Origin: Paenibacillus hexagrammi
GTDB lineage: Bacteria; Bacillota; Bacilli; Paenibacillales; NBRC-103111
Assembly: GCF_021513275.1 (NCBI RefSeq)
Contig: NZ_CP090978.1
Location: 620,001-684,000, forward strand
Direction: 5' to 3'
Length of the DNA: 64,000 bases
Numbering within the stretch: position 1 is the first letter of the stretch; every line of letters starts with the position of its first letter. The position numbers were made by a program, and so were the translations under genes. Below the pieces are notes generated by a model. That model saw only the letters and a list, made by a program, of their open reading frames with translations, ran no database searches and was not told the DNA's origin. This document shows, piece after piece, positions 16,701 through 25,090 of this stretch.

Positions 16701-19700
16701 ATGGACCGGACAGCTTCCAGGTGATTGTTGCTAACGGTGAAGATGAGCCGTTGGTCGTTACAGCTGAGATTACGGTAACACCGGTGAACGATGTGCCGAC
16801 AGCGACTGGTGACAGCAAGGTTACTCTTGAAGATATGAAAGTGAATGGCAAGGTTACGGGGCAGGATGCGGATGACGAAGATGTCTTACAGTTTACCCTT
16901 GACCCGGACAATAGCCCGCAGCACGGGACGGTAACGGTTCATGCAGATGGTTCCTATACCTATACGCCGAACCCTGACTTTAACGGGCCTGATAGCTTTG
17001 ATCTCATCATAAGCGATGGACACGGGGGGCAGGCGGTTGCAGCGGTTACCATAACCGTAACGCCGGTGAATGATCCGCCTGCAGTGAGCGGAGATAAGAA
17101 GACGATGCCGCAGAATACATCGATTAGCGGCAAGGTCACAGGCAGCGACCCGGACAACGATACCTTAACGTTCGCGCTAGGTAGTTTGCCGCAGCATGGT
17201 ACGGCGACCGTTCTAACAGACGGTAGCTACATGTACACGCCAAATACGAATTACTTTGGGGAAGACAGTTTTGAGGTTACGGCTAGCGACAGTCACGGCG
17301 GAACGGCGACTGCGACGGTTACCATTACGGTAACAACAGATAACCAAAATCCGGTGGTACCGAATTATACAGCATTAACGGACAATGTAACGCCGGTGTT
17401 AGGGAGGATTATCGCCGCAGACCCGGATGGAGACGATGTCATTTTCAATCTGCTCACGAATCAAGGCCCCTACTATGGAACGGTCACGACTGTCACTTAT
17501 TCGACCTATACGGACTGGACTTATACGCCAAACTCATCGTTTACAGGTATTGATCACTTTATTGTCGAGGTTACGGATGGCAAGGGAGGTACGGCCAATT
17601 CTATTGTCTCGATTACGGTAACGCCTCCGAGCGGACAGTCCTATCCGAATCATCCGCCGACGGCTCCTAATTATGAGTGGTCGACTTTGATGAACATGCC
17701 GATCAGCCATAGAGTGGAAGGGCATGACGAAGATAAGGATGATCTCACATACTCGGTGGCCGGTTGGCCGAGCCATGGCACGGTAACGGTTACGAACAGC
17801 ACTTATGGTGACTGGACATACACGCCTGCACCAGGCTTTGTCGGGACGGATTTCTTTACGATAACCGTGAGTGACGGAAACGGCGGGTTCGCTTCATCGG
17901 TCAATAAAGTGGAGATCGCGCACAAGCAGCTGCAGCTGACGCTTTCGGCAGATCCGCAGCAAATTCTTGCGGACGGCGAAAAAACATCGGATCTCACAGC
18001 ACTGCTAACCTATCAGGACGGAACGCCTCTTTCTTTTGTAGATGTTGAGTTTGAAGCAGAAGACGGCACCTTCAACAGCTCAGCGAATCCCGATAAGAAG
18101 AAGATTCGTGCTACAACTGACGGCAGCGGTAAAGCGATTGTAAGATTGACTTCGCCAGCCATCGAGACGACCGTACCTGTGCTTAAGCAGGTTAAGGCTG
18201 TGGTGAATGATCCTGCTAACGACTTATTTGCTGAAGGTAGCATTACGATGTATTTCATGCCGTCGACGATTAACGGAATTGTTATCAATGGTGAGACCGG
18301 TTTACCGGTCATTGGCGCTATCGTGGATGTAAGCGAGGACTTTGACAAAGACGGTGTCGTTGATTTTGCAGCTACGGTTACGACGGATACTTACGGGAAA
18401 TACAGCATTATCGTACCGCGCGGAAATTATGTATATACGCCTGTCATTCATACGACCATTACCAAAGACGGTATGACGATACCTGTAGATATCAAGCAGC
18501 AGGCTGTTGTTGAGAAGTTTAACGGGAAGAGCGAGGACTACTATTCCGATAAAATCATTACCGGTCAGCTTCTAGCCGTGGATCATACCACGAATACAGT
18601 AAAGAAAATGAATGACTTTATGGACCTTTACAATCAAGATGAGACTCCGGCAGAAGGCGGTTCGGAAGCCAAAGTACAACTAAGCGCTGTAGTAGCTGAT
18701 GATGAGACGGGAAACGTTCAGATCAAAATCGATAAGGACGGCGCCTTTACGATCACAGGTGCGCAGAAAGGCAAGGAATACACAGTCAATTTCGGGGTCA
18801 CGCTGCCTGACGGTCAAGTTCTTGCAGGTAAAACGATGAACGTTAAGGTTAATAATGAGGGAGAGGTATCCCTTCAGACTTCCTTAATTGACCCGTATGG
18901 GGTTGTAACAGACGCAGCAACGGGTAATCCGATCGATGGCGTGAAGGTGACGCTGTATTTTAAGGATACCAATACAATTGTTCCTTTGCCTGTTCTACCT
19001 GGATTTAAGCCTAACGATAACGTGGATCCGCAAATGACGAAAGACGGTGGTTCGTACGCTTGGATGGTTTTTCCAAATAAGGATTACTATATTATTGCTG
19101 AAAAATCAGGCTATGTAACGTATGACAGCAGACAGGACATGACGGATCGTACAATCGATGACAGCTATATCAGGGGCGGTTACATTCATGTCGGCAATAC
19201 GATCGTGGAGCATAGCTTCTCAATGGTTCCTATTGTGCCGGCAGCTCCATCGTCAGGGTCTAGCTATGTACCATCGACGCCAGCGCCTGTACCGACGGAG
19301 AATTTGCCTGCCATTACATCTCCTACTGCAAAAATAACGACCGTAGAATCCCCTGTAAGCGGCAAAGTAACGACCGTGAATATGGGGGAAACACTAACCT
19401 ACAAAATCGAGACCCCGGCAGTTAACGGCAAGGTTGATTTGAAAGATGACGGCTCATGGATTTATACACCGAACAAAGACTATCAAGGCACAGACTCGTT
19501 TATCATTGTTGTCAAAGATGAATTGGACCATCAATTGAAAACGAAAGTAAGTATAGGTGTCATTGCCAAGCCAGATAAAGCTTCCGTACCGACGGAGCCT
19601 GTTAAGCCTGATCCGTCAACCGAGAGCGGCTCTTCAGAGCAACCGGTGACCCAAGGCAATGATGCCACAGTAAACGGTGGAACCGGAGAGGCCCAAGCAT

Positions 19701-19879
19701 TGCCGAATAGCAGTAAAGGCGATGCCGAAGCAAAACCTGGTACGGGTCAAGCCGTTCGTAAGCTTCCGGTGACAGGCTCGGCTATGGATCGCAGTCTGCT
19801 GCTTGTATCCGGAGCCTTCTTCAGCGCTCTAGGCTTCTTCCTGAGACGCAAACGAAAAGACGAGCGGCCGGATGCGTAA
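13763..19879 (+). CDS. Giant LPXTG-anchored surface protein with cadherin-like repeats
   Basis: 2038 residues. A signal peptide (about residues 15-40, ending TAHA) is followed by a unique N-terminal region of about 500 residues. Next comes an SdrD B-like domain (about 540-640, SGKVFSDTNGDGNSTGDAGF). Eight tandem cadherin/VCBS-like repeats of about 93 residues follow (about 640-1390), each with a GTVDLKSDGSYTYTPN-type core and an acidic Ca2+-binding look. Then come an invasin-like Ig domain, carboxypeptidase-regulatory-like domains, one more cadherin-like repeat and a sorting signal: LPVTG at 2001-2005, a hydrophobic stretch and RRKRK. The next gene is a sortase overlapping by 8 bp, presumably dedicated to it. 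No ribosome site precedes the ATG at 13763. AAAGGAG at 13711-13717 would better serve an in-frame ATT at 13727. Confidence 0.93.
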   Translation: MRRTLTMIGSRNKSMERVALSAGIIGAMVFALPAVTAHAEGSRNLIANGGDRPYVEWDPNNTIAGIPRKNIWKVYAKAGETINLGSSVTGAKDNNDIVVRDPNGQEYSFDVKTSGEGFINTIDKEKAGPAPAAGGYTPYKITVADDQSGIWEVEFHSNASGATNPKASSATVLDASVEQGHAVAAWDITVKNGSEIKDGRVYNEYISMNMGSNSKSLNSDLYILTKDGYEYKTSLNGMDPYGFIFMSNNRGYIDKNDGSTLYHSTDAGTDNTLSSFIGNTAVQSPTYKDANGIYHLVGDTETDTTHRVFLNVPDPELSEAGIQTTPVTPETAKQVGFTGKETALGNKTFVGQGGTFTFDADDLTSYMIIVDTNGADGKPDGNFTLSDDLVIEDIAKQGTNTVLWDGKDQNGAVLPARPGNQPYQVQIRMKGGEYHFPMLDVESNPNGIKIKLISPANPSTYLNGMNVNTVFYNDANYKTQAGNVNLDAASGETAPNPRSAIGGVDSSNGAQKYSGSYGDFKGIDTWTYVPGAAVSTELYVIDGTISGKVFSDTNGDGNSTGDAGFAGISIHVKDSLGVEQDVVTDSNGTYTAHVAPGQVEISVKENDPALAGYKLTTSNAVQSKADVSGSYSFGAIGYQPNHAPTTGNDSKDTDRITKITGTVTGLDPDSDTLTYSLHSDAEYGSVTVNANGQWEYTPNASYLGSDQFTVDVTDGRGGTATSTVTVTITNRPPTAAGDSRTTPEDTAVDGAVTGNDVDGGTLLYKLDPANKPQHGTVDLKSDGSYTYTPNANYSGPDSFQVIVDDGDGGKVNAPVTITVTPVNDAPTAAGDNRTTPEDTAVDGAVTGSDVDGGTLSYTLDPANKPQHGTVDLKSDGSYTYTPNANYNGPDSFQVIVSDGQGGQANATVAITVTPENDAPTAAGDSRTTPEDTAVDGAVTGNDVDGGTLVYTLDPAHKPQHGTVDLKSDGSYTYTPNANYHGPDSFQVIVANGEDEPLVVTAEITVTPVNDVPTATGDSKVTLEDMKVNGKVTGQDADDEDVLQFTLDPDNSPQHGTVTVHADGSYTYTPNPDFNGPDSFDLIISDGHGGQAVAAVTITVTPVNDPPAVSGDKKTMPQNTSISGKVTGSDPDNDTLTFALGSLPQHGTATVLTDGSYMYTPNTNYFGEDSFEVTASDSHGGTATATVTITVTTDNQNPVVPNYTALTDNVTPVLGRIIAADPDGDDVIFNLLTNQGPYYGTVTTVTYSTYTDWTYTPNSSFTGIDHFIVEVTDGKGGTANSIVSITVTPPSGQSYPNHPPTAPNYEWSTLMNMPISHRVEGHDEDKDDLTYSVAGWPSHGTVTVTNSTYGDWTYTPAPGFVGTDFFTITVSDGNGGFASSVNKVEIAHKQLQLTLSADPQQILADGEKTSDLTALLTYQDGTPLSFVDVEFEAEDGTFNSSANPDKKKIRATTDGSGKAIVRLTSPAIETTVPVLKQVKAVVNDPANDLFAEGSITMYFMPSTINGIVINGETGLPVIGAIVDVSEDFDKDGVVDFAATVTTDTYGKYSIIVPRGNYVYTPVIHTTITKDGMTIPVDIKQQAVVEKFNGKSEDYYSDKIITGQLLAVDHTTNTVKKMNDFMDLYNQDETPAEGGSEAKVQLSAVVADDETGNVQIKIDKDGAFTITGAQKGKEYTVNFGVTLPDGQVLAGKTMNVKVNNEGEVSLQTSLIDPYGVVTDAATGNPIDGVKVTLYFKDTNTIVPLPVLPGFKPNDNVDPQMTKDGGSYAWMVFPNKDYYIIAEKSGYVTYDSRQDMTDRTIDDSYIRGGYIHVGNTIVEHSFSMVPIVPAAPSSGSSYVPSTPAPVPTENLPAITSPTAKITTVESPVSGKVTTVNMGETLTYKIETPAVNGKVDLKDDGSWIYTPNKDYQGTDSFIIVVKDELDHQLKTKVSIGVIAKPDKASVPTEPVKPDPSTESGSSEQPVTQGNDATVNGGTGEAQALPNSSKGDAEAKPGTGQAVRKLPVTGSAMDRSLLLVSGAFFSALGFFLRRKRKDERPDA
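15959..16796 (+). repeat. Three near-identical 279-bp repeat units within the LPXTG protein gene
   Basis: Units beginning near 15959, 16238 and 16517 share almost the whole DNA sequence, including synonymous positions (CACGGCAGCAGGAGACA recurs every 279 bp). The five other repeats of the array are much more diverged. This is the mark of recent internal duplication or ongoing homogenisation. Confidence 0.85.
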
Positions 19880-20543
19880 GTGGAGCTGGTTGTTTCTGGC
19901 GCTAGGGTTGTTATCTTTTGCCGTGTATGGCGGACTTGTGCTAGCGGAGCGCATGCATACCGATGAGCGGATCGCGGCCTTCCAAGCTTTGGCAGCAGAG
20001 ATGGGCAAAGAGCAGACTGGGAATCATTTAGCCGAAACGCAGATGGATGCGGAGATCGATTCCACGCAATCGGTGCCGCAGCAACAGCAGCCGGGGCAGC
20101 TTGAAGCCAAGCAGGCTGCTCCGGAAGTGCCTGATGATGACCGGACACTGGGCATACTTACGATTCCGGAGATTCATCTGGAGGTTCCCATCGTCGAGGG
20201 AACGGATGCTGAGCAGCTTCGGTTTGCAGTGGGACATTTTTCGGAGAGCGGTGAGCTTGGTATCACTGGGCAAAATTATATGATTGCGGGCCATCGTTCC
20301 AATACCTTCGGCAAGTTTTTTAACAGGCTGGATGAGCTTAAGGAAAACGATCAATTTACGATCCAGACCCGTGAACAAACACTCACGTACCAGGTACTCC
20401 GTAAAAAGATCGTGACACCGACGGATTTCAGCGTGCTTGATCCGGTCGAAGGGGAATCGATCGTAACGCTGCTTACGTGTCATCCTTTGTATTCGAATAA
20501 ACAGCGGCTCGTAGTTTTTGCTAAGCAAGTACATGTATCTTAA
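19872..20543 (+). CDS. Class D sortase
   Basis: Membrane-anchored transpeptidase of 223 residues that joins LPXTG proteins to the cell wall. It has an N-terminal membrane segment (about residues 5-25), a Gln/Glu-rich linker and a sortase beta-barrel from about residue 88 (TLGILTIPEIHLEVPIVEG). The catalytic triad is His141 (AGHRS), Cys203 (TLLTCHPL) and Arg212 (KQRLVVFA). The TLLTC form is that of class D enzymes. The ATG overlaps the end of the LPVTG protein gene by 8 bp, so the two are translationally coupled and the upstream protein is almost certainly its substrate. A terminator follows. Confidence 0.94.
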   Translation: MRKWSWLFLALGLLSFAVYGGLVLAERMHTDERIAAFQALAAEMGKEQTGNHLAETQMDAEIDSTQSVPQQQQPGQLEAKQAAPEVPDDDRTLGILTIPEIHLEVPIVEGTDAEQLRFAVGHFSESGELGITGQNYMIAGHRSNTFGKFFNRLDELKENDQFTIQTREQTLTYQVLRKKIVTPTDFSVLDPVEGESIVTLLTCHPLYSNKQRLVVFAKQVHVS

Positions 20544-20547
20544 ACCG

Positions 20548-20592
20548 AAGAGGTTGTTTGCACTTTTTGTCAGTGTGAACGGCCTCTTTTTT
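20548..20592 (+). terminator. Rho-independent terminator after the sortase gene
   Basis: AAGAGGTTGTTTGCAC (20548-20563) pairs with GTGTGAACGGCCTCTT (about 20573-20588), using several G-U pairs. Six T follow. Confidence 0.8.
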
Positions 20593-20681
20593 ATTGGAGT
20601 TCGGCCTTCAAAATGAACAGAACAACCTTACCTTCTTCAAAGCAAACCGCACAGTTTCAAAAAAAAATTACTCCCACCCAA

Positions 20682-20708
20682 AACCATTTGAACCGTTCCA
20701 CAGTCTAA
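20682..20708 (+). promoter_or_regulatory. Possible ECF-type promoter of the sigma factor operon
   Basis: AACC at 20682-20685 followed about 17 bases later by AGTCTAA (20702-20708) resembles the AAC -35 and (C)GTC -10 of ECF promoters, as expected for an autoregulated sigma gene. The gap before it holds only the sortase terminator and A-rich sequence. The evidence is weak. Confidence 0.35.
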
Positions 20709-20735
20709 TGGGGGCATGAGGAAAGGGGCGAGGAG

Positions 20736-21254
20736 TTGTCGACAGAAGAGAAAGTGAGGGCGGCCCAAATAGGTGATACGGAAGCCTTTCAGCAGCTAGT
20801 CAGTGCCGACAAACAAAGATTGTATTCGATTGCGTACGCTTATTTAAAGAATGAAATAGATGCATTGGAAGCCATTCAGGAAACGACCTGCCGGGCCTAC
20901 TTGAAGCTGAGTAAATTGAAGGAACCGCGATATTTTCACACTTGGTTTATTCGTATTTTGATTAACTATTGCATTGACGAACAAAAACGCAAGCGTAACA
21001 TGCTCCCGCTATTTCATTTACCGGAGCCGCTTGCAGCAGATTTGGCACTCGACGATAAGCTTAGCCTGCAAATGGCCATCGATCGGCTTGCGCCAAAGCT
21101 GAGACACATCATCATCCTGAAGTATTATGAGGACTTGACCTTGACGGAAATTGCCAGCCTGCTCGAAAAGCCGGAGGGAACTGTGAAAACTTGGCTGAAC
21201 AAAGCGTTACAGCAGCTGAGGAATACATTTCGGAAGGAGGGTGAGCATGTATAA
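20736..21254 (+). CDS. RNA polymerase ECF sigma factor
   Basis: 172 residues. Region 2 (about residues 25-75, YSIAYAYLKNEIDALEAIQETTCRAYLKL) and region 4 (about 110-165, with LTLTEIASLLEKPEGTVKTWLNKALQQLR as helix-turn-helix) are both present, with no extra domains. This is the SigV/SigX-like size. The start is TTG at 20736, with AAAGGGG about 7 bases upstream. The next gene, overlapping by 8 bp, encodes a membrane anti-sigma factor with DUF4179. Together they form a cell-envelope stress module in which the sigma factor is held at the membrane until a signal releases it. Confidence 0.94.
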   Translation: MSTEEKVRAAQIGDTEAFQQLVSADKQRLYSIAYAYLKNEIDALEAIQETTCRAYLKLSKLKEPRYFHTWFIRILINYCIDEQKRKRNMLPLFHLPEPLAADLALDDKLSLQMAIDRLAPKLRHIIILKYYEDLTLTEIASLLEKPEGTVKTWLNKALQQLRNTFRKEGEHV

Positions 21255-22671
21255 TCCACAGGATACAGACATGTCGTTGGAATTATCGGAAAAGGTCGAT
21301 GCTGCGATATCCGAGGGGATCTGGCAAGCGCAGATGAAGCAAATGCACGGCCGTAAGCTTGTTAGACGCCGAATAGGGGGCCTAGCCGCAGCTTGTCTGC
21401 TTTTTGCGGCCTGTTTGTTTACGATTCGGGTATCTCCGGTTTTTGCCGCGATGGTTCGGGACATCCCCGGGTTTGAAAGATTCGTTGATTTGATTTCCCA
21501 TAACATGGATAAAGGGATTCAGCTCGCTGTCGATCACGATTTTGTGCAGCCGGTTCAAGTGTCGGATGAGCATGACGGCGTGAAGCTGACGGTGCAGGGC
21601 ATTATCGCAGATGATGCCAGAATGGTGATGTTTTATGAGATCGAGCTGCCGGATCAGGTGAAGGGGACAACTGTTCAACTAGATCAGCCGAGTTTATTGG
21701 ATGCCTCGGGCCAGCCTCTTCTGGCAAGTATTGGATTTAACTACCCTGACGAAGCGAAGCAAGACGACTTTTCTTCAGGTATTCAACGCGGAACGGCAGA
21801 TTTTCATTTAGCCAAGGATGCTGTATTTCCAGACGAGGTTACTTTTCAAGTAAACCTGATTAGACCTGAACCGTCACTTTCGTCTGAACGAGCCAAATCC
21901 TTACAAGCAGGTACGGATGATAGTTTTGAGCTGGACCTAGCGAGGGATGAAGGAACGAAGTATGAGCTGCGCATTCCGATTGACCAGGCGAAATTCGCGG
22001 GACTTCGGCAAGAATATGACATCAACCAAACGATTCAGGTCGAGGGGCAAGCCGTCTCCTTCACGAAGGCGGTCGTATCTCCGCTTCACGTATCCTTGTA
22101 TATGGATTATGGTGCGGACAATACGAAGCAAATTTTTGGAGCGGGAGATATCTGGTTAGTCGATGACGAGGGACGAATTTGGAACAATACTTCGGCAAGT
22201 GTAACGAAGGATCATCCGGTCTATAATTTTGAGAGTCCGTATTTCATCAAGCCCTCCTCTTTGCACGTAGAAGGAACTTGGTTCCGCGCACTGGATAAAG
22301 ATCAGATGACGGTCAAGGTGAACACGGAGACGAAACAAGTGCTGGAAGCGCCCGATGATAAAATCGCACTGCACGACGTTACTTCTACGAATGAATACAC
22401 GAAACTGGATTTTGCCATTAGCGGGTTGGATGCTGAAGATCACATGATGTACAGCTTGTTTGAAAATGGGTTTGTGGATGCAGGCGGACAGAACTATAAC
22501 GAAGCTGCACTCAAGGGGGAGACTGTGAGCGGGTATTCGTCTTCATCCCAGCCTGACGTACAGCACGACTTGTTCTATATCGAGAACAAAGCCTATCAAC
22601 AGCCCCTGACATTCACGATTTATAGTTATCCTGGTTATATTCGTCAGCCTTATGACATTCGGATTAAGTAG
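21247..22671 (+). CDS. DUF4179 domain anti-sigma factor
   Basis: About 474 residues. It has a cytosolic N-terminal segment of about 40 residues (sigma-binding), one membrane segment (about 43-61) and a large extracytoplasmic part. That part opens with the DUF4179 pattern RVSPVFAAMVRDIPGFERFVDLI and continues with a DUF5643-like beta-rich domain (about 200-330). A GTG at 21241 opens the frame, but AAGGAGG at 21234-21240 is correctly spaced for the ATG at 21247. The overlap with the sigma gene implies coupled translation. The role is to sequester the ECF sigma factor. The stress that relieves it is unknown. Confidence 0.88.
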   Translation: MYNPQDTDMSLELSEKVDAAISEGIWQAQMKQMHGRKLVRRRIGGLAAACLLFAACLFTIRVSPVFAAMVRDIPGFERFVDLISHNMDKGIQLAVDHDFVQPVQVSDEHDGVKLTVQGIIADDARMVMFYEIELPDQVKGTTVQLDQPSLLDASGQPLLASIGFNYPDEAKQDDFSSGIQRGTADFHLAKDAVFPDEVTFQVNLIRPEPSLSSERAKSLQAGTDDSFELDLARDEGTKYELRIPIDQAKFAGLRQEYDINQTIQVEGQAVSFTKAVVSPLHVSLYMDYGADNTKQIFGAGDIWLVDDEGRIWNNTSASVTKDHPVYNFESPYFIKPSSLHVEGTWFRALDKDQMTVKVNTETKQVLEAPDDKIALHDVTSTNEYTKLDFAISGLDAEDHMMYSLFENGFVDAGGQNYNEAALKGETVSGYSSSSQPDVQHDLFYIENKAYQQPLTFTIYSYPGYIRQPYDIRIK

Positions 22672-22791
22672 CAGATCATGAAGATTGTATTCGAGTGTAG
22701 AATGGGATGTTATTTTATTTCAATCACCGTATTTTGCATGGACGAAGAGATTATCTACGTGAGTTATTTCCGTTGTTTCCATAATATGAAT

Positions 22792-22830
22792 AGGCTTTCC
22801 CGCGGCTGATTGCCAGGGAGAGCCTCTTTT
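22792..22830 (+). terminator. Rho-independent terminator after the sigma/anti-sigma operon
   Basis: AGGCTTTCCC (22792-22801) and GGGAGAGCCT (22816-22825) form a 10-bp stem with one G-U pair, followed by CTTTT. Confidence 0.78.
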
Positions 22831-22927
22831 GCATAGGGAGACTCCCTTTGTAATCTTTGCAGCATGATTTGTGTTAGAATAGAGGACAAAGAAAAATTCC
22901 TAATAGAGAAAGAGTTGTCGAACAACG

Positions 22928-24181
22928 ATGAAAAAAGAAGCCAAATATATCGCAACAGTGTCGTTAGGTGTCATGGGTGCAGGCTTTTTGGCGACGATGC
23001 CGTTCACTTCAGCGGCTTGGGGCGCATTTTTGCAGGGAGGATTCGAAGCAGGCGTGGTCGGCGGTTTGGCCGACTGGTTTGCCGTCAGTGCACTCTTCCG
23101 GCACCCGTTAGGCCTGCCGATTCCGCATACAGCCTTGCTGCCTAAGAACCGGGAGAAAATTACGAAAGCACTCGTTTCCACGGTAGAAAATGAGCTGCTG
23201 TCCAAAGAAACGATTCGCGCGAGGCTGCAGCAGATTCATTTTCTTGAGCGCGGACTGGAGCTGGCGGAGGGCCAGCTGCAGAATGAAGCCCTGCACAAGG
23301 GACTGTCAAGAGTCATCTTGCAGGCGATCCAAGCGATCGACGTGGACAAGCTCACACCGCTGCTCGTTGAGGAACTGCGTAAGGTAATTGGGAATATCGA
23401 TACCGCTCAGCTGATACGATCAACGATCGGGCATATTACAGATAATGGATATGACGGTAAAGCGTTTGATTTTGTGTTGGACAAAGCGGAGGCTTGGGCT
23501 GTGAAGACAGCAACCCGGGATCAACTGGGAACGATGGCGATCAAAGCCTTTGAAGGGCTGCAATCCAACGGATTTATGGCGTTTGCGGTGAATGCTTTCA
23601 TCGGTATGCTCAGTGAAGAGAAGATTGGCGGTATCCTGCAAAATTTCATTTTGTCGTACATTGAGCAGATGCGGACGCAGAAGCATCCGCGCCGCGAGGC
23701 CGTGCTGGGCTATTTCAAGCAGGAGCTTGGCAAGCTGGACACGAATGAGAAGCTGATTGGGGAGCTAAACCGTTTGAAGGAGCGGCTGCCGGAGCTTGTT
23801 TCTATGGAAGAAAAGGTGTCTGCCCTGCTTCACCGCTTGAAGGAGAAGGTTGTTACGGTAGTAGAACAGCCTGATTTTATTGCCAAGCATGTGGTGCCGC
23901 TTGCCTCCAAGCTAATCGAATCCCTTAAATCCGATGCGGATCGTATGGAGAAGGGCGAGAAGTGGATCAGCAATCAGATAACCGGATACTTGGAGCGAAA
24001 TCATAGCAAGATCGGGCAATTGGTCAAGGATAATTTGGATAAGCTCGACAATGAAACGCTGATCAGCATGATGGAAGACAAGGTCGGCAAAGACTTGCAG
24101 TGGATTCGTGTAAACGGTGCGATCTGCGGATTTTTGATCGGACTGGTGTTATCCGGTCTAAAACTGGCTGTAGGCGGCTAG
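22928..24181 (+). CDS. DUF445 family membrane protein
   Basis: 417 residues. An N-terminal membrane region (about residues 8-55) contains the family pattern GFEAGVVGGLADWFAVSALFRHPLGLPIPHT. A long helical cytosolic body follows, with a C-terminal hydrophobic helix (GAICGFLIGLVLSGLKLAVGG). DUF445 proteins (YheB-like) are widespread in Firmicutes and their function is not established. The 13 bases before the ATG contain the palindrome GTTGT-CGA-ACAAC (22915-22927) and only a weak AGAAAGAG ribosome site, so initiation might be structured or regulated. It stands alone between two terminators and an ABC operon. Confidence 0.87.
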   Translation: MKKEAKYIATVSLGVMGAGFLATMPFTSAAWGAFLQGGFEAGVVGGLADWFAVSALFRHPLGLPIPHTALLPKNREKITKALVSTVENELLSKETIRARLQQIHFLERGLELAEGQLQNEALHKGLSRVILQAIQAIDVDKLTPLLVEELRKVIGNIDTAQLIRSTIGHITDNGYDGKAFDFVLDKAEAWAVKTATRDQLGTMAIKAFEGLQSNGFMAFAVNAFIGMLSEEKIGGILQNFILSYIEQMRTQKHPRREAVLGYFKQELGKLDTNEKLIGELNRLKERLPELVSMEEKVSALLHRLKEKVVTVVEQPDFIAKHVVPLASKLIESLKSDADRMEKGEKWISNQITGYLERNHSKIGQLVKDNLDKLDNETLISMMEDKVGKDLQWIRVNGAICGFLIGLVLSGLKLAVGG

Positions 24182-24250
24182 GTATAAAAGTGGGGTATTT
24201 GTTGCCTTGCTTTCAAAAGAACGGGGCCCGTACGAACGGAGGAATAAGAT

Positions 24251-25090
24251 TTGATTAAAATTGAGGATGTAAGCAAAACTTTCGTACAGCGTGTAGGCGG
24301 CCAATATAAAGCGCTGGATAACGTGTCACTTACGATCAAAAAGGGCGAGTTCGTCTCCCTGCTGGGACCTTCGGGCTGCGGCAAATCAACGGTGCTCAAC
24401 CTTGTAGCGGGATTCGAAACCTTCAGCGAGGGGACCATTGAGGTGAACGGCAAGAAAGTGAAGGGACCAGGCGCGGATCGCGTTGTCGTTTTTCAAGAGC
24501 ATGGCCTCTTCCCTTGGCTAACGGTGCTGGACAATGTTGCTTTCGGCTTGAAGCAGAAGGGGATCGCCAAGAAGGAACGCCAGGAGATGGCGATGGAGCA
24601 GATCAAAGCGGTTCATCTCAGCCGGTTTGCCGACCGGTATCCGCATGAGCTGTCCGGCGGTATGAGGCAGCGTGCGGCGATTGCCCGCGCGTTGGCGATG
24701 GACCCGGAAATTTTGCTGATGGATGAGCCGTTTGCAGCGCTGGATGAGCAGACCCGGCTCATTTTGCATAAAGAGTTGGAAGAGATTTGGATGCGTACGG
24801 GGAAAACGGTGCTATTCATTACGCACAATATTCGCGAAGCCGTCATTCTCTCCGACCGGGTAGTTGTCATGTCTACGAGGCCCGGCAAGATCAAGAAGGA
24901 GTTCACCGTAAAAGCAGCAAGGCCCCGAGATAGTGCAGATTCGGTCCTGCATCACGTGGAAAATTCGATTATGGCTGCGCTCGCCGATGAACTCGAAAAA
25001 GTAGTAAGGGAGGAAACCGGCGATGAGTACAGCATTAAGAAGAACGATTTTTCTGGTACTGCTGCTGATAGCATGGGAGGCGGGATTTAG
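24251..25090 (+). CDS. NitT/TauT-type ABC importer, ATP-binding protein
   Basis: 279 residues. Walker A is GPSGCGKST (about residues 39-47), the Q-loop sits in VVFQEHGLFPWLT, the signature is ELSGGMRQR, Walker B is ILLMDEPFAALDEQ and the H-loop is FITHNI. The signature variant and the LFPWLTVLDNV motif are typical of SsuB/TauB/NrtD ATPases for sulfonates, taurine or nitrate. The start is TTG at 24251 with GGAGGA upstream. The 3' end overlaps the permease gene by 68 bp, so the last 22 residues are shared DNA. It works with the next two genes. Confidence 0.93.
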   Translation: MIKIEDVSKTFVQRVGGQYKALDNVSLTIKKGEFVSLLGPSGCGKSTVLNLVAGFETFSEGTIEVNGKKVKGPGADRVVVFQEHGLFPWLTVLDNVAFGLKQKGIAKKERQEMAMEQIKAVHLSRFADRYPHELSGGMRQRAAIARALAMDPEILLMDEPFAALDEQTRLILHKELEEIWMRTGKTVLFITHNIREAVILSDRVVVMSTRPGKIKKEFTVKAARPRDSADSVLHHVENSIMAALADELEKVVREETGDEYSIKKNDFSGTAADSMGGGI

